NCBI GenBank assembly: GCA_900543605.1
Contig: UQSK01000004.1
Coordinates: 1-64,000, forward strand
DNA from: an uncultured Collinsella sp.
GTDB lineage: Bacteria > Actinomycetota > Coriobacteriia > Coriobacteriales > Coriobacteriaceae
DNA: 64,000 bases
Reading direction: 5' to 3'
The notes beneath the pieces were generated by a model. The model made no database searches. It had not been told where the DNA came from and saw only the letters and a program-made list of their open reading frames with translations. Numbering within the stretch: the stretch's first letter is position 1; every line of letters begins with the position of its first letter. Of the stretch, positions 41,185 through 49,545 are shown piece after piece. A program made the translations under genes and the position numbers.

Positions 41185-42267
41185 TTACCAGATGCTCGGC
41201 CAGAGACCAAGCGGGCCAGCGCCCAGGATGCCAAGGACGAAGAGCAGGAGAATGCCCTTAGTCGGGGTCCAGCTGTGCTTAGCGAACATGTAGTAAAGCA
41301 GCAGCGTAAGCATAAGCGGGACGAGCTTCGGGACGATGGTGTTGAGGGTGTCGGCAACAGAGAAGTTGACCGGATCCTCGGTAACGGTGCCGTAGGTAAC
41401 GGACTCCATGCCGTTGCCCAGATCGGTGACGCCGCACTCGACATCGTTGCCGTCGGCATCGGAAGCGGTAAGGGCGTTGCCGTCCTCATCGGTCATGGCG
41501 ATGGTACCGGCCTCAGCGGTCTCGGTATCGATGCCCTCCATACCGGTGAAGTTCTCGGCCTCCTTCTCGGAGACGATCACGGTAGTGGCGGAGAGGCCAC
41601 GGGTGGTGCCGTTGGGGATCTTGAGGTTGATCTGGGTGCCACCCATGGTGACGACCAGGCAACCGACGACGAAGACGCCCATGATGGAAGCGGCACGCGT
41701 GAAGGCCTGCATGTTGGCGGTCAGAGCGTCAATAGCGCTGGTGCCAAGCTTGTAGGACCAGTTCATGAGCCAGAAGCGCAGAGCGAACTGGACGGCGTTG
41801 AAGATCACCAGGAAGATAATCGGCGCAGCGGCGTTGCCGTTGATGGCCATGTTGGAGGTGATGCCGGCCGTGATAGGCACGAGCGTCAGCCAGAACAGGG
41901 CGTCACCGATACCACCGAGCGGGCCCATTGCGGCGACGCGGACGGCGCGGATCGTGGGGATGTCAACCTTGTTCTGCTCGAGCGAAAGCACGATGCCCAT
42001 AACAAAGGTGACGAGGAACGGGTGGGTGTTGAAGAACTCCAGGTTGTGGCTCATGGAAGCCGCGAGGTCGTTCTTGTTGGTGTGGATCTTCTCCAGACCG
42101 GGGATGATGGAGTAGAGCCAGCCAGCGGCCTGCATACGCTCGTAGTTGAACGAGGCCTGCAGGAAGCAGGAGCGCCAAGCCATCTTGTTGAGGGTCTTCT
42201 GGTCGAGCTGCGGAGCAGGAGTGAGATCCTCGTAGTGCTCCGGGATCACATACTCATTAGATGCCAT
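41185..42267 (-). CDS. agaD: PTS mannose/sorbose-family EIID with acidic insert
   Basis: This 360-residue membrane component of a mannose-family permease has the typical N-terminal part LNKMAWRSCFLQASFNYERMQ and the signature GPLGGIGDALFW (116-127). Hydrophobic helices lie near 190-208 and 312-329, and near the end. Between the first two of these, residues about 222-302 form an Asp/Glu/Thr-rich insert not found in usual EIID proteins of about 270-300 residues. It probably forms a large external loop. ATG 42267 has GGAGGTG upstream and overlaps the EIIC gene by 11 bases. The aga symbol rests on the agaS/nagA context. Confidence 0.85.
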   Translation of the reverse strand: MASNEYVIPEHYEDLTPAPQLDQKTLNKMAWRSCFLQASFNYERMQAAGWLYSIIPGLEKIHTNKNDLAASMSHNLEFFNTHPFLVTFVMGIVLSLEQNKVDIPTIRAVRVAAMGPLGGIGDALFWLTLVPITAGITSNMAINGNAAAPIIFLVIFNAVQFALRFWLMNWSYKLGTSAIDALTANMQAFTRAASIMGVFVVGCLVVTMGGTQINLKIPNGTTRGLSATTVIVSEKEAENFTGMEGIDTETAEAGTIAMTDEDGNALTASDADGNDVECGVTDLGNGMESVTYGTVTEDPVNFSVADTLNTIVPKLVPLMLTLLLYYMFAKHSWTPTKGILLLFVLGILGAGPLGLWPSIW

Positions 42268-43057
42268 CTTCGAAGTCACCTCCGTCAGAAACAGCTGCAC
42301 CCTTCAGCTCGGTCTGCTGCTGGAAGTCCCAGAAAGCGATGCCGAAGCCGATGAGAGCGAGGATGAGCAGAGCAGGGGTTGCCAGCGAATCGTTGGCAAC
42401 GGTGATGAGCGCGAGGCCGAAGCCCATGAGGAAGAAGCCCCACATATCGCGGTTCATCATAACCTTGAGCAGGACGGCGAAGCCGACGAAGCGCATCATG
42501 CCGCCTGCAGCGGACAGACCGGTCTGCAGCCAAGTCGGGATGGCAGAAGCGATGGTCTGACCGATGGTAGCGCCAGCGATGAAGAACAGGGTGACGACGA
42601 CAGCGAAGATCAGGCCGAGCAGAGCCATGGCGAAGTAGTTCAGGCGCTCGATGCCCTTGGTGTCCGCGTTGTGAGCCATGTTATCGGCCGTGGACATAAG
42701 CGGGGACATAAGCGTGAAGACCAGGGTAACGCCAAGCTGGCCAAGCAGAGCGAACGGAATGGCGAGGCCGACTGCCGCGTTGGGCTCGAGGCCCGTGGCG
42801 ATAGCGAGAATGGCTGCCATGATGCCGCCGATGACGGCGTTAGGCGGCTGAGCGCCTCCGATCGGCATGTTGCCGATCGTCATGAGCTGATAGGTACCAC
42901 CCACGAGAAGACCGGTGTTGAGGTCGCCAAGGATAAGACCGATGACGGCGCCGGTGACGATGGGCTGATAGAGAGACTCGAGGAAGTCAAACTGGTCGAT
43001 TGCCGCGATGAACGTAACAACGAAGACCAGAGCGATCTGGATGATCGAGTATTCCAT
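42257..43057 (-). CDS. agaC: PTS mannose/sorbose-family EIIC
   Basis: This 266-residue integral membrane EIIC forms the sugar channel with EIID. Family motifs include IDQFDFLESLYQPIVTG at the N-terminus and LVGGTYQLMTIGNMPIGGAQPPN. The remainder is a series of hydrophobic helices and a short polar tail. AAAGGAGGAGCAAG precedes ATG 43057. The stop overlaps the EIID start, so the two are translationally coupled. With agaS, nagA and the GntR regulator nearby, GalNAc, galactosamine or a related hexosamine is the likely substrate. Confidence 0.9.
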   Translation of the reverse strand: MEYSIIQIALVFVVTFIAAIDQFDFLESLYQPIVTGAVIGLILGDLNTGLLVGGTYQLMTIGNMPIGGAQPPNAVIGGIMAAILAIATGLEPNAAVGLAIPFALLGQLGVTLVFTLMSPLMSTADNMAHNADTKGIERLNYFAMALLGLIFAVVVTLFFIAGATIGQTIASAIPTWLQTGLSAAGGMMRFVGFAVLLKVMMNRDMWGFFLMGFGLALITVANDSLATPALLILALIGFGIAFWDFQQQTELKGAAVSDGGDFEDGI

Positions 43058-43147
43058 CTTGCTCCTCCTTTCAAAATGTATGTACGCACTTTGGATATCA
43101 CGTACAGAACGTCAGGGTTTCACTCCTGACAACGTGGATCACGAGGA

Positions 43148-43630
43148 TTACGAGAAGAGCTTGCTCGTGTCCTCAACAGGCGTGCTCGGAACGCGCCTGA
43201 TCTCCAACTCCACCCCCAATTCCTGCAGCTCTTTAAACGCAGCGACATCCTCGTCGTTAACTGCGACGGAGGTGGCGACTTGGCGCTTTCCTTCCGACAT
43301 GTGCATGTTGCCGATGTTTACCTTCTTTATAGGCACACCGCCCTTGACGAGCGTAAGCACGTCTTCCGGTGTTTCGGCCACGATGAAGATCTTCTGGCGC
43401 GGGCTCGCCTTGCCAATGACGTCGATGGTCTTCTGCAGGGAGAAGAAACGCGTAGCGACGCCGGCGGGAGCGGCCATCTTCATGAGGTTCTGGCGCATGG
43501 TGTTGGACGCCACGTCGTCGTTGGCAACGAGGATGAGGTTGGAGCCCAGAGTGGAGTTCCACTGGGTGGCAACCTGACCATGAACCAGTCGGTTATCGAT
43601 GCGGGTAAGAAGAATGTTGGGTTCTGCCAT
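43148..43630 (-). CDS. agaB: PTS mannose/sorbose-family EIIB
   Basis: This 160-residue cytoplasmic EIIB carries phosphate from EIIA to the sugar bound by EIIC and EIID. The phosphorylation site is His17 in RIDNRLVHGQ. GTRFFSLQKTIDVI-like features of the family follow. GAAAGGAAGC precedes ATG 43630. It is the third gene of the operon (EIIA, YajC-like, EIIB, EIIC, EIID). The orphan EIIB at 32652 is a related protein lacking this His. Confidence 0.92.
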   Translation of the reverse strand: MAEPNILLTRIDNRLVHGQVATQWNSTLGSNLILVANDDVASNTMRQNLMKMAAPAGVATRFFSLQKTIDVIGKASPRQKIFIVAETPEDVLTLVKGGVPIKKVNIGNMHMSEGKRQVATSVAVNDEDVAAFKELQELGVELEIRRVPSTPVEDTSKLFS

Positions 43631-43666
43631 GTTGATCAGCTTCCTTTCGATATTTGCTGACGACAG

Positions 43667-43948
43667 TTACTTGATCTCCTGAATCGCGTAACGCGAAACA
43701 TCTACGACGGCTCCGGATCGGACTTTAATCTGGACCTTCTCGCCTTCGATGCCTTTGACGGTTCCGTAGATACCGCCGGCGAAAAGAACCTCCTGACCCG
43801 GCTTGAGCTCGGTGTGCAGCTCCTTGAAGTACTTCTGCTTCTTCTTCATGTTGATTTGCGACCAGATGGTGTAAATCAAGCCCATGATGACAAGCAGGCC
43901 TAAAAGGGCGACCGAGGAGCTCAGGACGTTGGCTCCGAAATCGGCCAT
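43667..43948 (-). CDS. YajC-like membrane protein within the PTS operon
   Basis: This 93-residue protein has one N-terminal membrane segment (about 11-30, SVALLGLLVIMGLIYTIW) followed by QINMKKKQKYFKELHTELKP and GQEVLFAGGIYGTVKGIEG, the YajC family pattern. YajC is known as an accessory of the Sec translocon. From memory, streptococcal hexosamine or glycosaminoglycan PTS operons also carry a YajC-family gene. Its ATG overlaps the EIIA stop by one base, so it is tightly coupled to the PTS. A role in permease assembly or membrane insertion is an inference. Confidence 0.85.
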   Translation of the reverse strand: MADFGANVLSSSVALLGLLVIMGLIYTIWSQINMKKKQKYFKELHTELKPGQEVLFAGGIYGTVKGIEGEKVQIKVRSGAVVDVSRYAIQEIK

Positions 43949-44391
43949 TAGATGCCGTCCTCGTCGCCGAAGATATCCTCTTCCTCGGAGCCGGCAACGG
44001 ATGCGACCGTCTGGGCGGTGATGCCCGTCTGGCCAACGGTCACGGCCTGCTCGCCAAGCTCGGCGAGCGTGGCATTGCCGCGGAGGAACAGAAGCTCAAT
44101 AACCATGGGAAGGTTGGTGCCAGTCAGAACCTCGACGCTGTCGACATCCTGGGCAATCATCATCGACTGGTTGAACGGGGTACCACCGAGCAAGTCGGTA
44201 AAGACGAGCACGCCATCGCACTCCTCGCGCATGGCGGTAATAGCGGCGCGGAGATCCTCACCGTAGGATGCGGCCTGGTCGCCCTCAAAAGGAACGACGG
44301 TAAAAGCAGGCTGGTCGCCGGCAACCATAGCGATAGCGCTTGCAAGGCCGGGTGCGAACTGTCCATGACCGGTAAGAATAAAGCCAACCAT
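43948..44391 (-). CDS. agaF: PTS mannose/sorbose-family EIIA
   Basis: This 147-residue EIIA is phosphorylated by HPr on His9 (LTGHGQFAPGL). The family motif VLVFTDLLGGTPFN and the later NLPMVIELL are present. The C-terminal 25 residues are acidic (GSEEEDIFGDEDGI), beyond the usual domain. AAGGGAAATTTGA precedes ATG 44391. It is the first gene of the operon, whose promoter region carries a DasR/NagR-like site and an inverted pair of ACCGTTCACCG sites. Confidence 0.92.
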   Translation of the reverse strand: MVGFILTGHGQFAPGLASAIAMVAGDQPAFTVVPFEGDQAASYGEDLRAAITAMREECDGVLVFTDLLGGTPFNQSMMIAQDVDSVEVLTGTNLPMVIELLFLRGNATLAELGEQAVTVGQTGITAQTVASVAGSEEEDIFGDEDGI

Positions 44392-44507
44392 TCAAATTTC
44401 CCTTCCGAAGGTGTGTACGATCTGAGTCCGATGATTTTCGGAAGCCAGCGGGCGCTCGCCCTTAAAGCTTCTTAGAAAGCGTTCTTTGAAGACCAGTGGT
44501 TTCTAAA

Positions 44508-44520
44508 CTGGTAGTAACCA
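44508..44520. promoter_or_regulatory. DasR/NagR-like site before the PTS operon
   Basis: CTGGTAGTAACCA matches the agaS promoter site at 40215. It lies about 117 bp upstream of the EIIA start. A looser relative (ACCAGTTAGAACCAGT) lies at about 44788-44803. In the 702-bp gap 44392-45093 I also see a perfect 12-bp palindrome CGTTTCGAAACG at 44659-44670 but no gene. Confidence 0.6.
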
Positions 44521-44814
44521 CGTGACGTGTTGTTGTCACTATATCACCCCAGAAGAGGTCGCTTTCGTTGATTCATACGGTAAAACGTTTTTGCACCGCT
44601 CACGGTGATAAATCGACCGTTTACCGCTCGTTAATACTTCTACCTGCGGTTTTGAAACCGTTTCGAAACGCTTTGGCAAAAGAACGGATCTTTCCCGGTG
44701 TCTAAACAACGCAGGGCGGCTAAAAATAGCGTGTAGAAAAAATGCAGGTCATTGTGACGATATGTGAATTGGTCTTTTTGGCTTAATACCAGTTAGAACC
44801 AGTTTTGAGATTAT

Positions 44815-44844
44815 CGGTGAACGGTAGTTTTCGACCGTTCACCG
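44815..44844. promoter_or_regulatory. Inverted ACCGTTCACCG pair upstream of the PTS operon
   Basis: CGGTGAACGGT (44815-44825) and ACCGTTCACCG (44834-44844) are exact complements separated by eight bases, the tightest example of the motif in this window. Degenerate copies ACCGCTCACGG (about 44595-44605) and ACCGTTTACCG (44616-44626) lie nearer the EIIA gene. Confidence 0.7.
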
Positions 44845-45093
44845 GTTACTTGTAATCGTTTGCAGCTGTTTTCCCATATGAATTAGGGGAACCCGATGGA
44901 GCGCTTGCGCGATCACAGGAAATTTTGGCATTTGTCCTTATCCCCCACGCGCCAAACTCCGGCATCCAAAATGAGCTAATAGCTCACGCTAATCGTTTTC
45001 AATCATTACTTACTCAGTATCCGTAATTATTTATCGTTTATCGTTAATTCTGATATGATACAAGTATCATCCCAAACGCCGATTGGAGGGGTT

Positions 45094-45732
45094 ATGGTCC
45101 ATCGAAACGCATCTATATCGAATGAAACCATCAGCCGCGAACAGACGGTAGCCAAACTGAGGAAGCTCGCTCGCATCTGCAAATGGGCCACGATCTGCAT
45201 TACCACCGCGCTCGCTCTGGGGCTCCTCGCAGTCATTGCGATTGACCTTCTACTCATATTGCCTGGCCTCTCCCAAGGCCCGTGTCTCCAATCCGTAGAA
45301 CTTCAAGCCGGCGAAGGGCCGTGCCTTGCTATCGTCGGCACCGATGCGCAGGCCCCACTTATGCTCGTCGCACACGATGGTCACACTGCCATAGGGAGCC
45401 TCTTGATGACATGTCTCGTGCTTACCATCGCGCTAAGCGTGCGCAGGCTTTTCTTCAACATTGAAAAGGAAGGCAGGCCCTTTGACCTTGAATGTAACCA
45501 GACACTTCGTCGAGTAGGACATTTATTCCTTATCGGCGGCGTTGCCGTGAGGCTTCTTGGTGCCGTTATCACGGGAATGATACTCTCAGGATTTGGCGGC
45601 AGCTTTACGGATGCGTTCGTCGGCCCGTTATTCGAGCCCTCCATGCTCTTTGCAGGCCTGATTATTTGCCTGATTGCTAGCATCTTCCGCTACGGGTATA
45701 TCCTGCAAAAACAAGATGACGAGTTGCTCTAG
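45094..45732 (+). CDS. DUF2975 family membrane protein
   Basis: This 212-residue protein has four hydrophobic segments at about 31-58, 103-122, 148-170 and 185-205, and an RRLFFNIEKEGRPFDLECNQTLRRVG segment typical of DUF2975. ATG 45094 has GGAGGGG just upstream. It is followed ten bases later by a small XRE regulator. DUF2975 and XRE pairs are widespread in Firmicutes and Actinobacteria with unknown function. The membrane protein may modulate the regulator. Confidence 0.82.
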   Translation: MVHRNASISNETISREQTVAKLRKLARICKWATICITTALALGLLAVIAIDLLLILPGLSQGPCLQSVELQAGEGPCLAIVGTDAQAPLMLVAHDGHTAIGSLLMTCLVLTIALSVRRLFFNIEKEGRPFDLECNQTLRRVGHLFLIGGVAVRLLGAVITGMILSGFGGSFTDAFVGPLFEPSMLFAGLIICLIASIFRYGYILQKQDDELL

Positions 45733-45741
45733 GGGGAATCC

Positions 45742-45981
45742 ATGATTATTCTGCGGCTTGACCGCATGCTCGCCGAACGCAAGATTTCATCCAAAGAGCT
45801 TGCGGAACGTGTGGGCATCTCCCAGGTCAATATGTCACGCATTAAGACGGGCAAGGTTTCTGCCATACGTTTTTCAACTCTTGACGCGATATGCCGGGCA
45901 CTCGACTGCCAACCAGGCGATGTACTGGAATATATATCCGACGATGAAGCCGATAGCCTTTTTGGGCTTAAAGATGAATAG
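45742..45981 (+). CDS. Small XRE-family (YozG-like) transcriptional regulator
   Basis: This 79-residue protein is almost entirely a Cro/C1-type helix-turn-helix: LDRMLAERKISSKELAERVGISQVNMSRIKTGK, then LDAICRALDCQPGDVLEY. A GGGGGAATCC site precedes ATG 45742. It is in one operon with the DUF2975 gene and probably autoregulates it. The short acidic tail (ISDDEADSLFGLKDE) is unassigned. Confidence 0.9.
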   Translation: MIILRLDRMLAERKISSKELAERVGISQVNMSRIKTGKVSAIRFSTLDAICRALDCQPGDVLEYISDDEADSLFGLKDE

Positions 45982-46018
45982 CCATAATTAAGCCGTCAAT
46001 CACGCCCTCAACGCAAAA

Positions 46019-46051
46019 AGCCCGCTAGAACGTTGTCCATTCTAGCGGGCT
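46019..46051. terminator. Bidirectional terminator
   Basis: A perfect 12-bp stem AGCCCGCTAGAA with its complement, 9-base loop, is followed by TTTTTGCG on the minus strand. It lies between the XRE gene and the converging 46094 gene. Confidence 0.88.
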
Positions 46052-46093
46052 CAATCAGGTAGATCGGTTAACGCGCAGTAGTGCAGGCAAACC

Positions 46094-47179
46094 TTACGCA
46101 AACAGGCCGTAGATGCTGATGTTGGCCTTGGCGTAGAGGCCGTTAGCATACTCGGTCCACTTGGAGCTAGCGCTCGAAGCCTGCGAGGAATACTGCTGGT
46201 AGGCGGTGTAATAGGCGGTCATGGCCTGCTTATAGGTGGCGCTATCGGTCGTAAAGGCATCGTCAGCGAAGGCCTTAGCGTAGGTGCTGTCGGCGTCCTT
46301 CCAGGTGCCCTTTGAGCTATCCCACTCGTCACCGGCAAGGTTGATGATGTAGTCAGCGTAGTCCTTGCTCGCGGTCTCCTCGTTGCCGTCAGCAGGCTCG
46401 GTCGGGGCGGTCGGCATGCTTGCGGAGCTGTCGCCGACCTTCTTCTTGTAGAGCTTCTGCAGCGTCGCGGACTGACGGACGATCTGCTTGGCCTGGTCCT
46501 TGGACACGCCATACTGCGTGGCCATGGTCTTGTAGTCGGAGGTGCCGATGGAATCCTCGGCGTACTGCTTCATTTCCTTGGAAGAGACGGTAATGCCCTC
46601 GTCCTCGGCAGCGTCCAGCAGAATCTTGTTGCGCACGTAGGACAGGATGACGTCGGCAGAGGGAGCGGTGTAGTTGTCATCGCCATCCTTGACGGTGTCG
46701 AGGCTGTACTGGCTCTCAATGGCCTCGCGCGCGGTGATGTCGCTCTTCTTGCCGTTGTAGCTGTAGCTTGCCACGGTCGAATCGAGCTGGTCCTCGGTGA
46801 GGCTCGCCGAGCCGACGCCCTTGCCGCCAAAACCACCGTTGCCGATAAAGAAGCCGACCACAGCAGCAATCACGACTGCAACCACGAAGGCGGCAATCAT
46901 CGTCTTCTTGTGCTTGGATGCATGATCGTCCACGTCGGAGTCGTTGTCCTCATCCTGCTCCTCGGGCATCAGATTCTCGTCAGCGGCATCCGCGGCAATC
47001 TGAGCCTCCAGGCGGGCGTCCTCCTCCTCGGCCGTCGTACCGGCAGCAATGTGCTCGGCAGACGTGCCGGCGACCAGGTCGATTTTCTCGTCCTCGTCAC
47101 CGTCGGGGCCTTCGCCACGCTCGATGATCTGGATGCCGTCGATCTCGTCCTTCTCGTCCTTCTTTTGAATCAGACCCAT
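46094..47179 (-). CDS. Membrane-anchored extracytoplasmic protein, SurA/PrsA-N-like region
   Basis: This 361-residue protein has a very acidic cytoplasmic N-terminus (1-90), one membrane helix at about 93-112, a Gly-rich linker and an external domain. The part from about 128 to 250 (LDSTVASYSYNGKKSDITAREAIESQ, VILSYVRNKILLDAAEDEGITVSSKEMKQYA) resembles the N-terminal chaperone region of SurA/PrsA/trigger-factor-type proteins. No peptidyl-prolyl isomerase domain is evident, and the tail is Ser/Ala/Tyr-rich and helical. AAGGAGTAACCGAT precedes ATG 47179. It may assist folding of secreted proteins, as an inference from that weak similarity. Confidence 0.65.
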   Translation of the reverse strand: MGLIQKKDEKDEIDGIQIIERGEGPDGDEDEKIDLVAGTSAEHIAAGTTAEEEDARLEAQIAADAADENLMPEEQDEDNDSDVDDHASKHKKTMIAAFVVAVVIAAVVGFFIGNGGFGGKGVGSASLTEDQLDSTVASYSYNGKKSDITAREAIESQYSLDTVKDGDDNYTAPSADVILSYVRNKILLDAAEDEGITVSSKEMKQYAEDSIGTSDYKTMATQYGVSKDQAKQIVRQSATLQKLYKKKVGDSSASMPTAPTEPADGNEETASKDYADYIINLAGDEWDSSKGTWKDADSTYAKAFADDAFTTDSATYKQAMTAYYTAYQQYSSQASSASSKWTEYANGLYAKANISIYGLFA

Positions 47180-47218
47180 ATCGGTTACTCCTTGTTAGGA
47201 AACATAGTCCGCAATAGA

Positions 47219-47245
47219 ATACGCCCGACAGAGCGCCGGGCGTAT
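47219..47245 (-). terminator. Terminator after isocitrate dehydrogenase
   Basis: ATACGCCCG pairs with CGGGCGTAT around ACAGAGCGC. It lies 61 bp past the icd stop on the minus strand, ahead of the next gene's start. Confidence 0.65.
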
Positions 47246-47305
47246 TGATTCTCAGGTTATACGCAAACACTTAAGTACTATTTAGGCGTTTGCAGTCTGC
47301 ATGCC

Positions 47306-48391
47306 TTAGGCCAGGTGCGCGATAACGGCATCGGCAAAGGCCTGCGTGCCCACAGCGCCCTCAACGGAGCCGGTCTGGGCACGACGAACGTCGCCGGTAA
47401 CCTGCTCACCCTCGTCGAGCGTGGCAGAAACGGCGGCACGAATGCGATTGGCCGCGTCGTTCTCGCCCAGGTGATCGAGCATCATAGCCGCAGACAGAAT
47501 CTCGGCCGTGGGGTTAGCGATATCCTGGCCAGCGATATCGGGCGCGGAGCCGTGCGTCGCCTCGAAGATGGCGCAGTCGGCACCGATGTTGGAGCCGGGG
47601 GCCATCCCTAAGCCACCCACGAGGCCGGCGCACAGGTCGCTCACGATGTCGCCGTACAGGTTGGGCAGCACCAGGACATCGAAGTCGTTGGGGTTCTGGA
47701 CCAGGCCCATGCAGGCGGCGTCGACGATCTTGTCGTTGAACTCGATATCGGGATAGTTGGCGGCCACCTCGCGCGCAACGCGTAGGAACAGGCCGTCGGT
47801 CGCCTTCATGATGTTGGCCTTGTGCACGGCCGTCACCTTTTTGCGGCCGCAGCGACGGGCATACTCAAAGGCATACTCCACAATGCGGCGGCTCTTGGCG
47901 ATAGAGATCGGCTTGATCGAGATCGCGGAATCGGCGGCGAAGGTCTTTTGACCCGAGCGCTCGACGAGCTGCGAGAGCTCCTCGACCTCGGCAGTGCCCT
48001 CATCGAACTCGATGCCGGCGTAGAGGTCCTCGGTGTTCTCGCGCACGATAACCAGGTCGAGGTCGCGGAAGCGCGAGCCGTCGCCCGGCTGCGACAGGCA
48101 GGGTCGCACGCAGGCGTACAGGTCGAAGTGCTTGCGCAGGGCCACGTTGACGCTGCGGAAACCCGTGCCGACCGGCGTGGTGATGGGGCCCTTGATGGCA
48201 ACCTTGGTCTCGGCGACCGCATCGAGCACGTGCTGGGGCAGCGGCGTGCCAAACTCGTCCATGACGCCGGCGCCGGCCTCCTGGACATTCCAGTTGATCT
48301 GGACACCGGTGGCCTCGACCACGCGGCGCATGGCCTGCGTAATCTCGGGACCAATACCGTCACCGGGAATCAGGACTACATCGTGCGCCAT
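47306..48391 (-). CDS. Isocitrate/isopropylmalate dehydrogenase family, probable NAD-type isocitrate dehydrogenase
   Basis: This 361-residue beta-decarboxylating dehydrogenase has [12 protein letters not shown] at the N-terminus, [43 protein letters not shown], the catalytic [12 protein letters not shown], and [20 protein letters not shown]. The [10 protein letters not shown] and SRRI segments favour the NAD-dependent isocitrate dehydrogenase branch over LeuB, but homoisocitrate or isopropylmalate activity cannot be excluded by eye. GAGGAG before ATG 48391 lies within the end of the upstream gene. It is downstream of a HEAT-repeat protein gene with a six-base gap. Confidence 0.85.
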   Translation of the reverse strand: MAHDVVLIPGDGIGPEITQAMRRVVEATGVQINWNVQEAGAGVMDEFGTPLPQHVLDAVAETKVAIKGPITTPVGTGFRSVNVALRKHFDLYACVRPCLSQPGDGSRFRDLDLVIVRENTEDLYAGIEFDEGTAEVEELSQLVERSGQKTFAADSAISIKPISIAKSRRIVEYAFEYARRCGRKKVTAVHKANIMKATDGLFLRVAREVAANYPDIEFNDKIVDAACMGLVQNPNDFDVLVLPNLYGDIVSDLCAGLVGGLGMAPGSNIGADCAIFEATHGSAPDIAGQDIANPTAEILSAAMMLDHLGENDAANRIRAAVSATLDEGEQVTGDVRRAQTGSVEGAVGTQAFADAVIAHLA

Positions 48392-48397
48392 AATCTG

Positions 48398-49096
48398 TTA
48401 CTCCTCGTCTTCGGCGTCGTCAGATTTTTTAACGCTAGCACGCTTCTTCTTTTTGGAGAGATCCAGGCCAAAACGTTTAACAAGCATTTCGCAAATCTCG
48501 CTCGAACGGGCCTTGAGATAGCTGCCCTTACCGTTCTCGGCATCGAACTTAAGGCGCAGCGCGAGCTTCTCGGCAACCTCGGCGTCGATCTCGCCCTGGC
48601 AAAACTCGTACAGGCAACCGAGCATGTCGCGATACTCGAGGTCGCCGTGGTAGCACTGGATGGCCTCGTCCAGGATGGGCCAAGCCTCGCGCGAACGCTC
48701 GACGCTCGTGGCACCCCACACGCACAGCAGGCGGAAGGCGGCATAGCGCAGCGTGGAGGAGATCTCGTCGAACAGCGCGGTCTCGGCGCCCTCAAAGGCA
48801 TCGCCCAGCTGCTCGGGGCAGGTGGTGGCGAGCGCCGTCAGGGCATCGAGGGCCTCCCAGCGGGTCTGCGCCTCGGGGCGGTCGAGCGCCTCGATCAGCG
48901 CGGGCACGCAGGGCACGACGCGCTGCGGATCGCGCTCGGCAAGCAGGTGCAGCACGCGGGCGGCAAACTGGCGGATGCGGCGCGTGGGGCAGCCGAGCTC
49001 CTTGACCAGACGGTCGACGGCGTTCTCGTTCTCCTCTGCCAGCTGAAGCTGTGCCAGCTCCTCGTCGGTGAGCTGTTCGTCTTTGTTTTCTGCCAT
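48398..49096 (-). CDS. HEAT-repeat-like protein of unknown function
   Basis: This 232-residue soluble protein has an acidic N-terminus followed by repeated helical pairs (TRRIRQFAARVLHLLAERDP, PEAQTRWEALDALTALATTC, STLRYAAFRLLCVWG), the look of HEAT or armadillo repeats. It ends in a Lys-rich then acidic tail (SKKKKRASVKKSDDAEDEE). AAGAGGTAACT precedes ATG 49096. It sits in a minus-strand run with a membrane protein, a dehydrogenase and icd. A protein-binding scaffold is the natural guess, with no partner named by the context. Confidence 0.75.
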   Translation of the reverse strand: MAENKDEQLTDEELAQLQLAEENENAVDRLVKELGCPTRRIRQFAARVLHLLAERDPQRVVPCVPALIEALDRPEAQTRWEALDALTALATTCPEQLGDAFEGAETALFDEISSTLRYAAFRLLCVWGATSVERSREAWPILDEAIQCYHGDLEYRDMLGCLYEFCQGEIDAEVAEKLALRLKFDAENGKGSYLKARSSEICEMLVKRFGLDLSKKKKRASVKKSDDAEDEE

Positions 49097-49111
49097 AGTT
49101 ACCTCTTCTTA

Positions 49112-49540
49112 CTATTTCTTAGCGTGCTTGCCAGCACCCTTGCTGTCATCGGTGACCGAGATGAGCTGTCGGTCGGCCGCGCCATTGCGACGCGCACGGC
49201 GGCGTTCCTCAGCGTCGCCCGCGTCGGCGGCGGCGCGATGAGCCTTGTTGACGTTAAAGACCTCGTCGTGCTTGCGCCACGGACCGACGGACTCGCCAAA
49301 ACTCATCTTAAGACCGGCGATAAAGCCGCCGAGCCAGCCGATCGGCGCAAACTGCACCAGCGGGAACAGCGAGAACACCCAGGTCAGCAGGACGACTGCC
49401 GCCGCTCCTGCAAAGTTGGCAATCCAGTAGTCGCGCTTGGTGATGACGCGCTTTTCGCACGCCCACTGGCCGCACAAAAAGCCAATGTAGATCGCAAAGA
49501 GAAAGAGCACCAGCGCAAGCACCACGAACGTCCAGCTCAT
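49112..49540 (-). CDS. Small membrane protein of unknown function
   Basis: This 142-residue protein has two hydrophobic segments (about 3-22, and 37-60 followed by 64-74), then a hydrophilic Arg/Ala/Asp-rich C-terminal half ending SKGAGKHAKK. I chose ATG 49540 because GGGGAG lies eight bases upstream. It lies five bases past the stop of the dehydrogenase gene and 15 bases before the HEAT-repeat gene, so the genes are co-transcribed. No family was recognised. Confidence 0.72.
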   Translation of the reverse strand: MSWTFVVLALVLFLFAIYIGFLCGQWACEKRVITKRDYWIANFAGAAAVVLLTWVFSLFPLVQFAPIGWLGGFIAGLKMSFGESVGPWRKHDEVFNVNKAHRAAADAGDAEERRRARRNGAADRQLISVTDDSKGAGKHAKK

Positions 49541-49545
49541 GGGCG

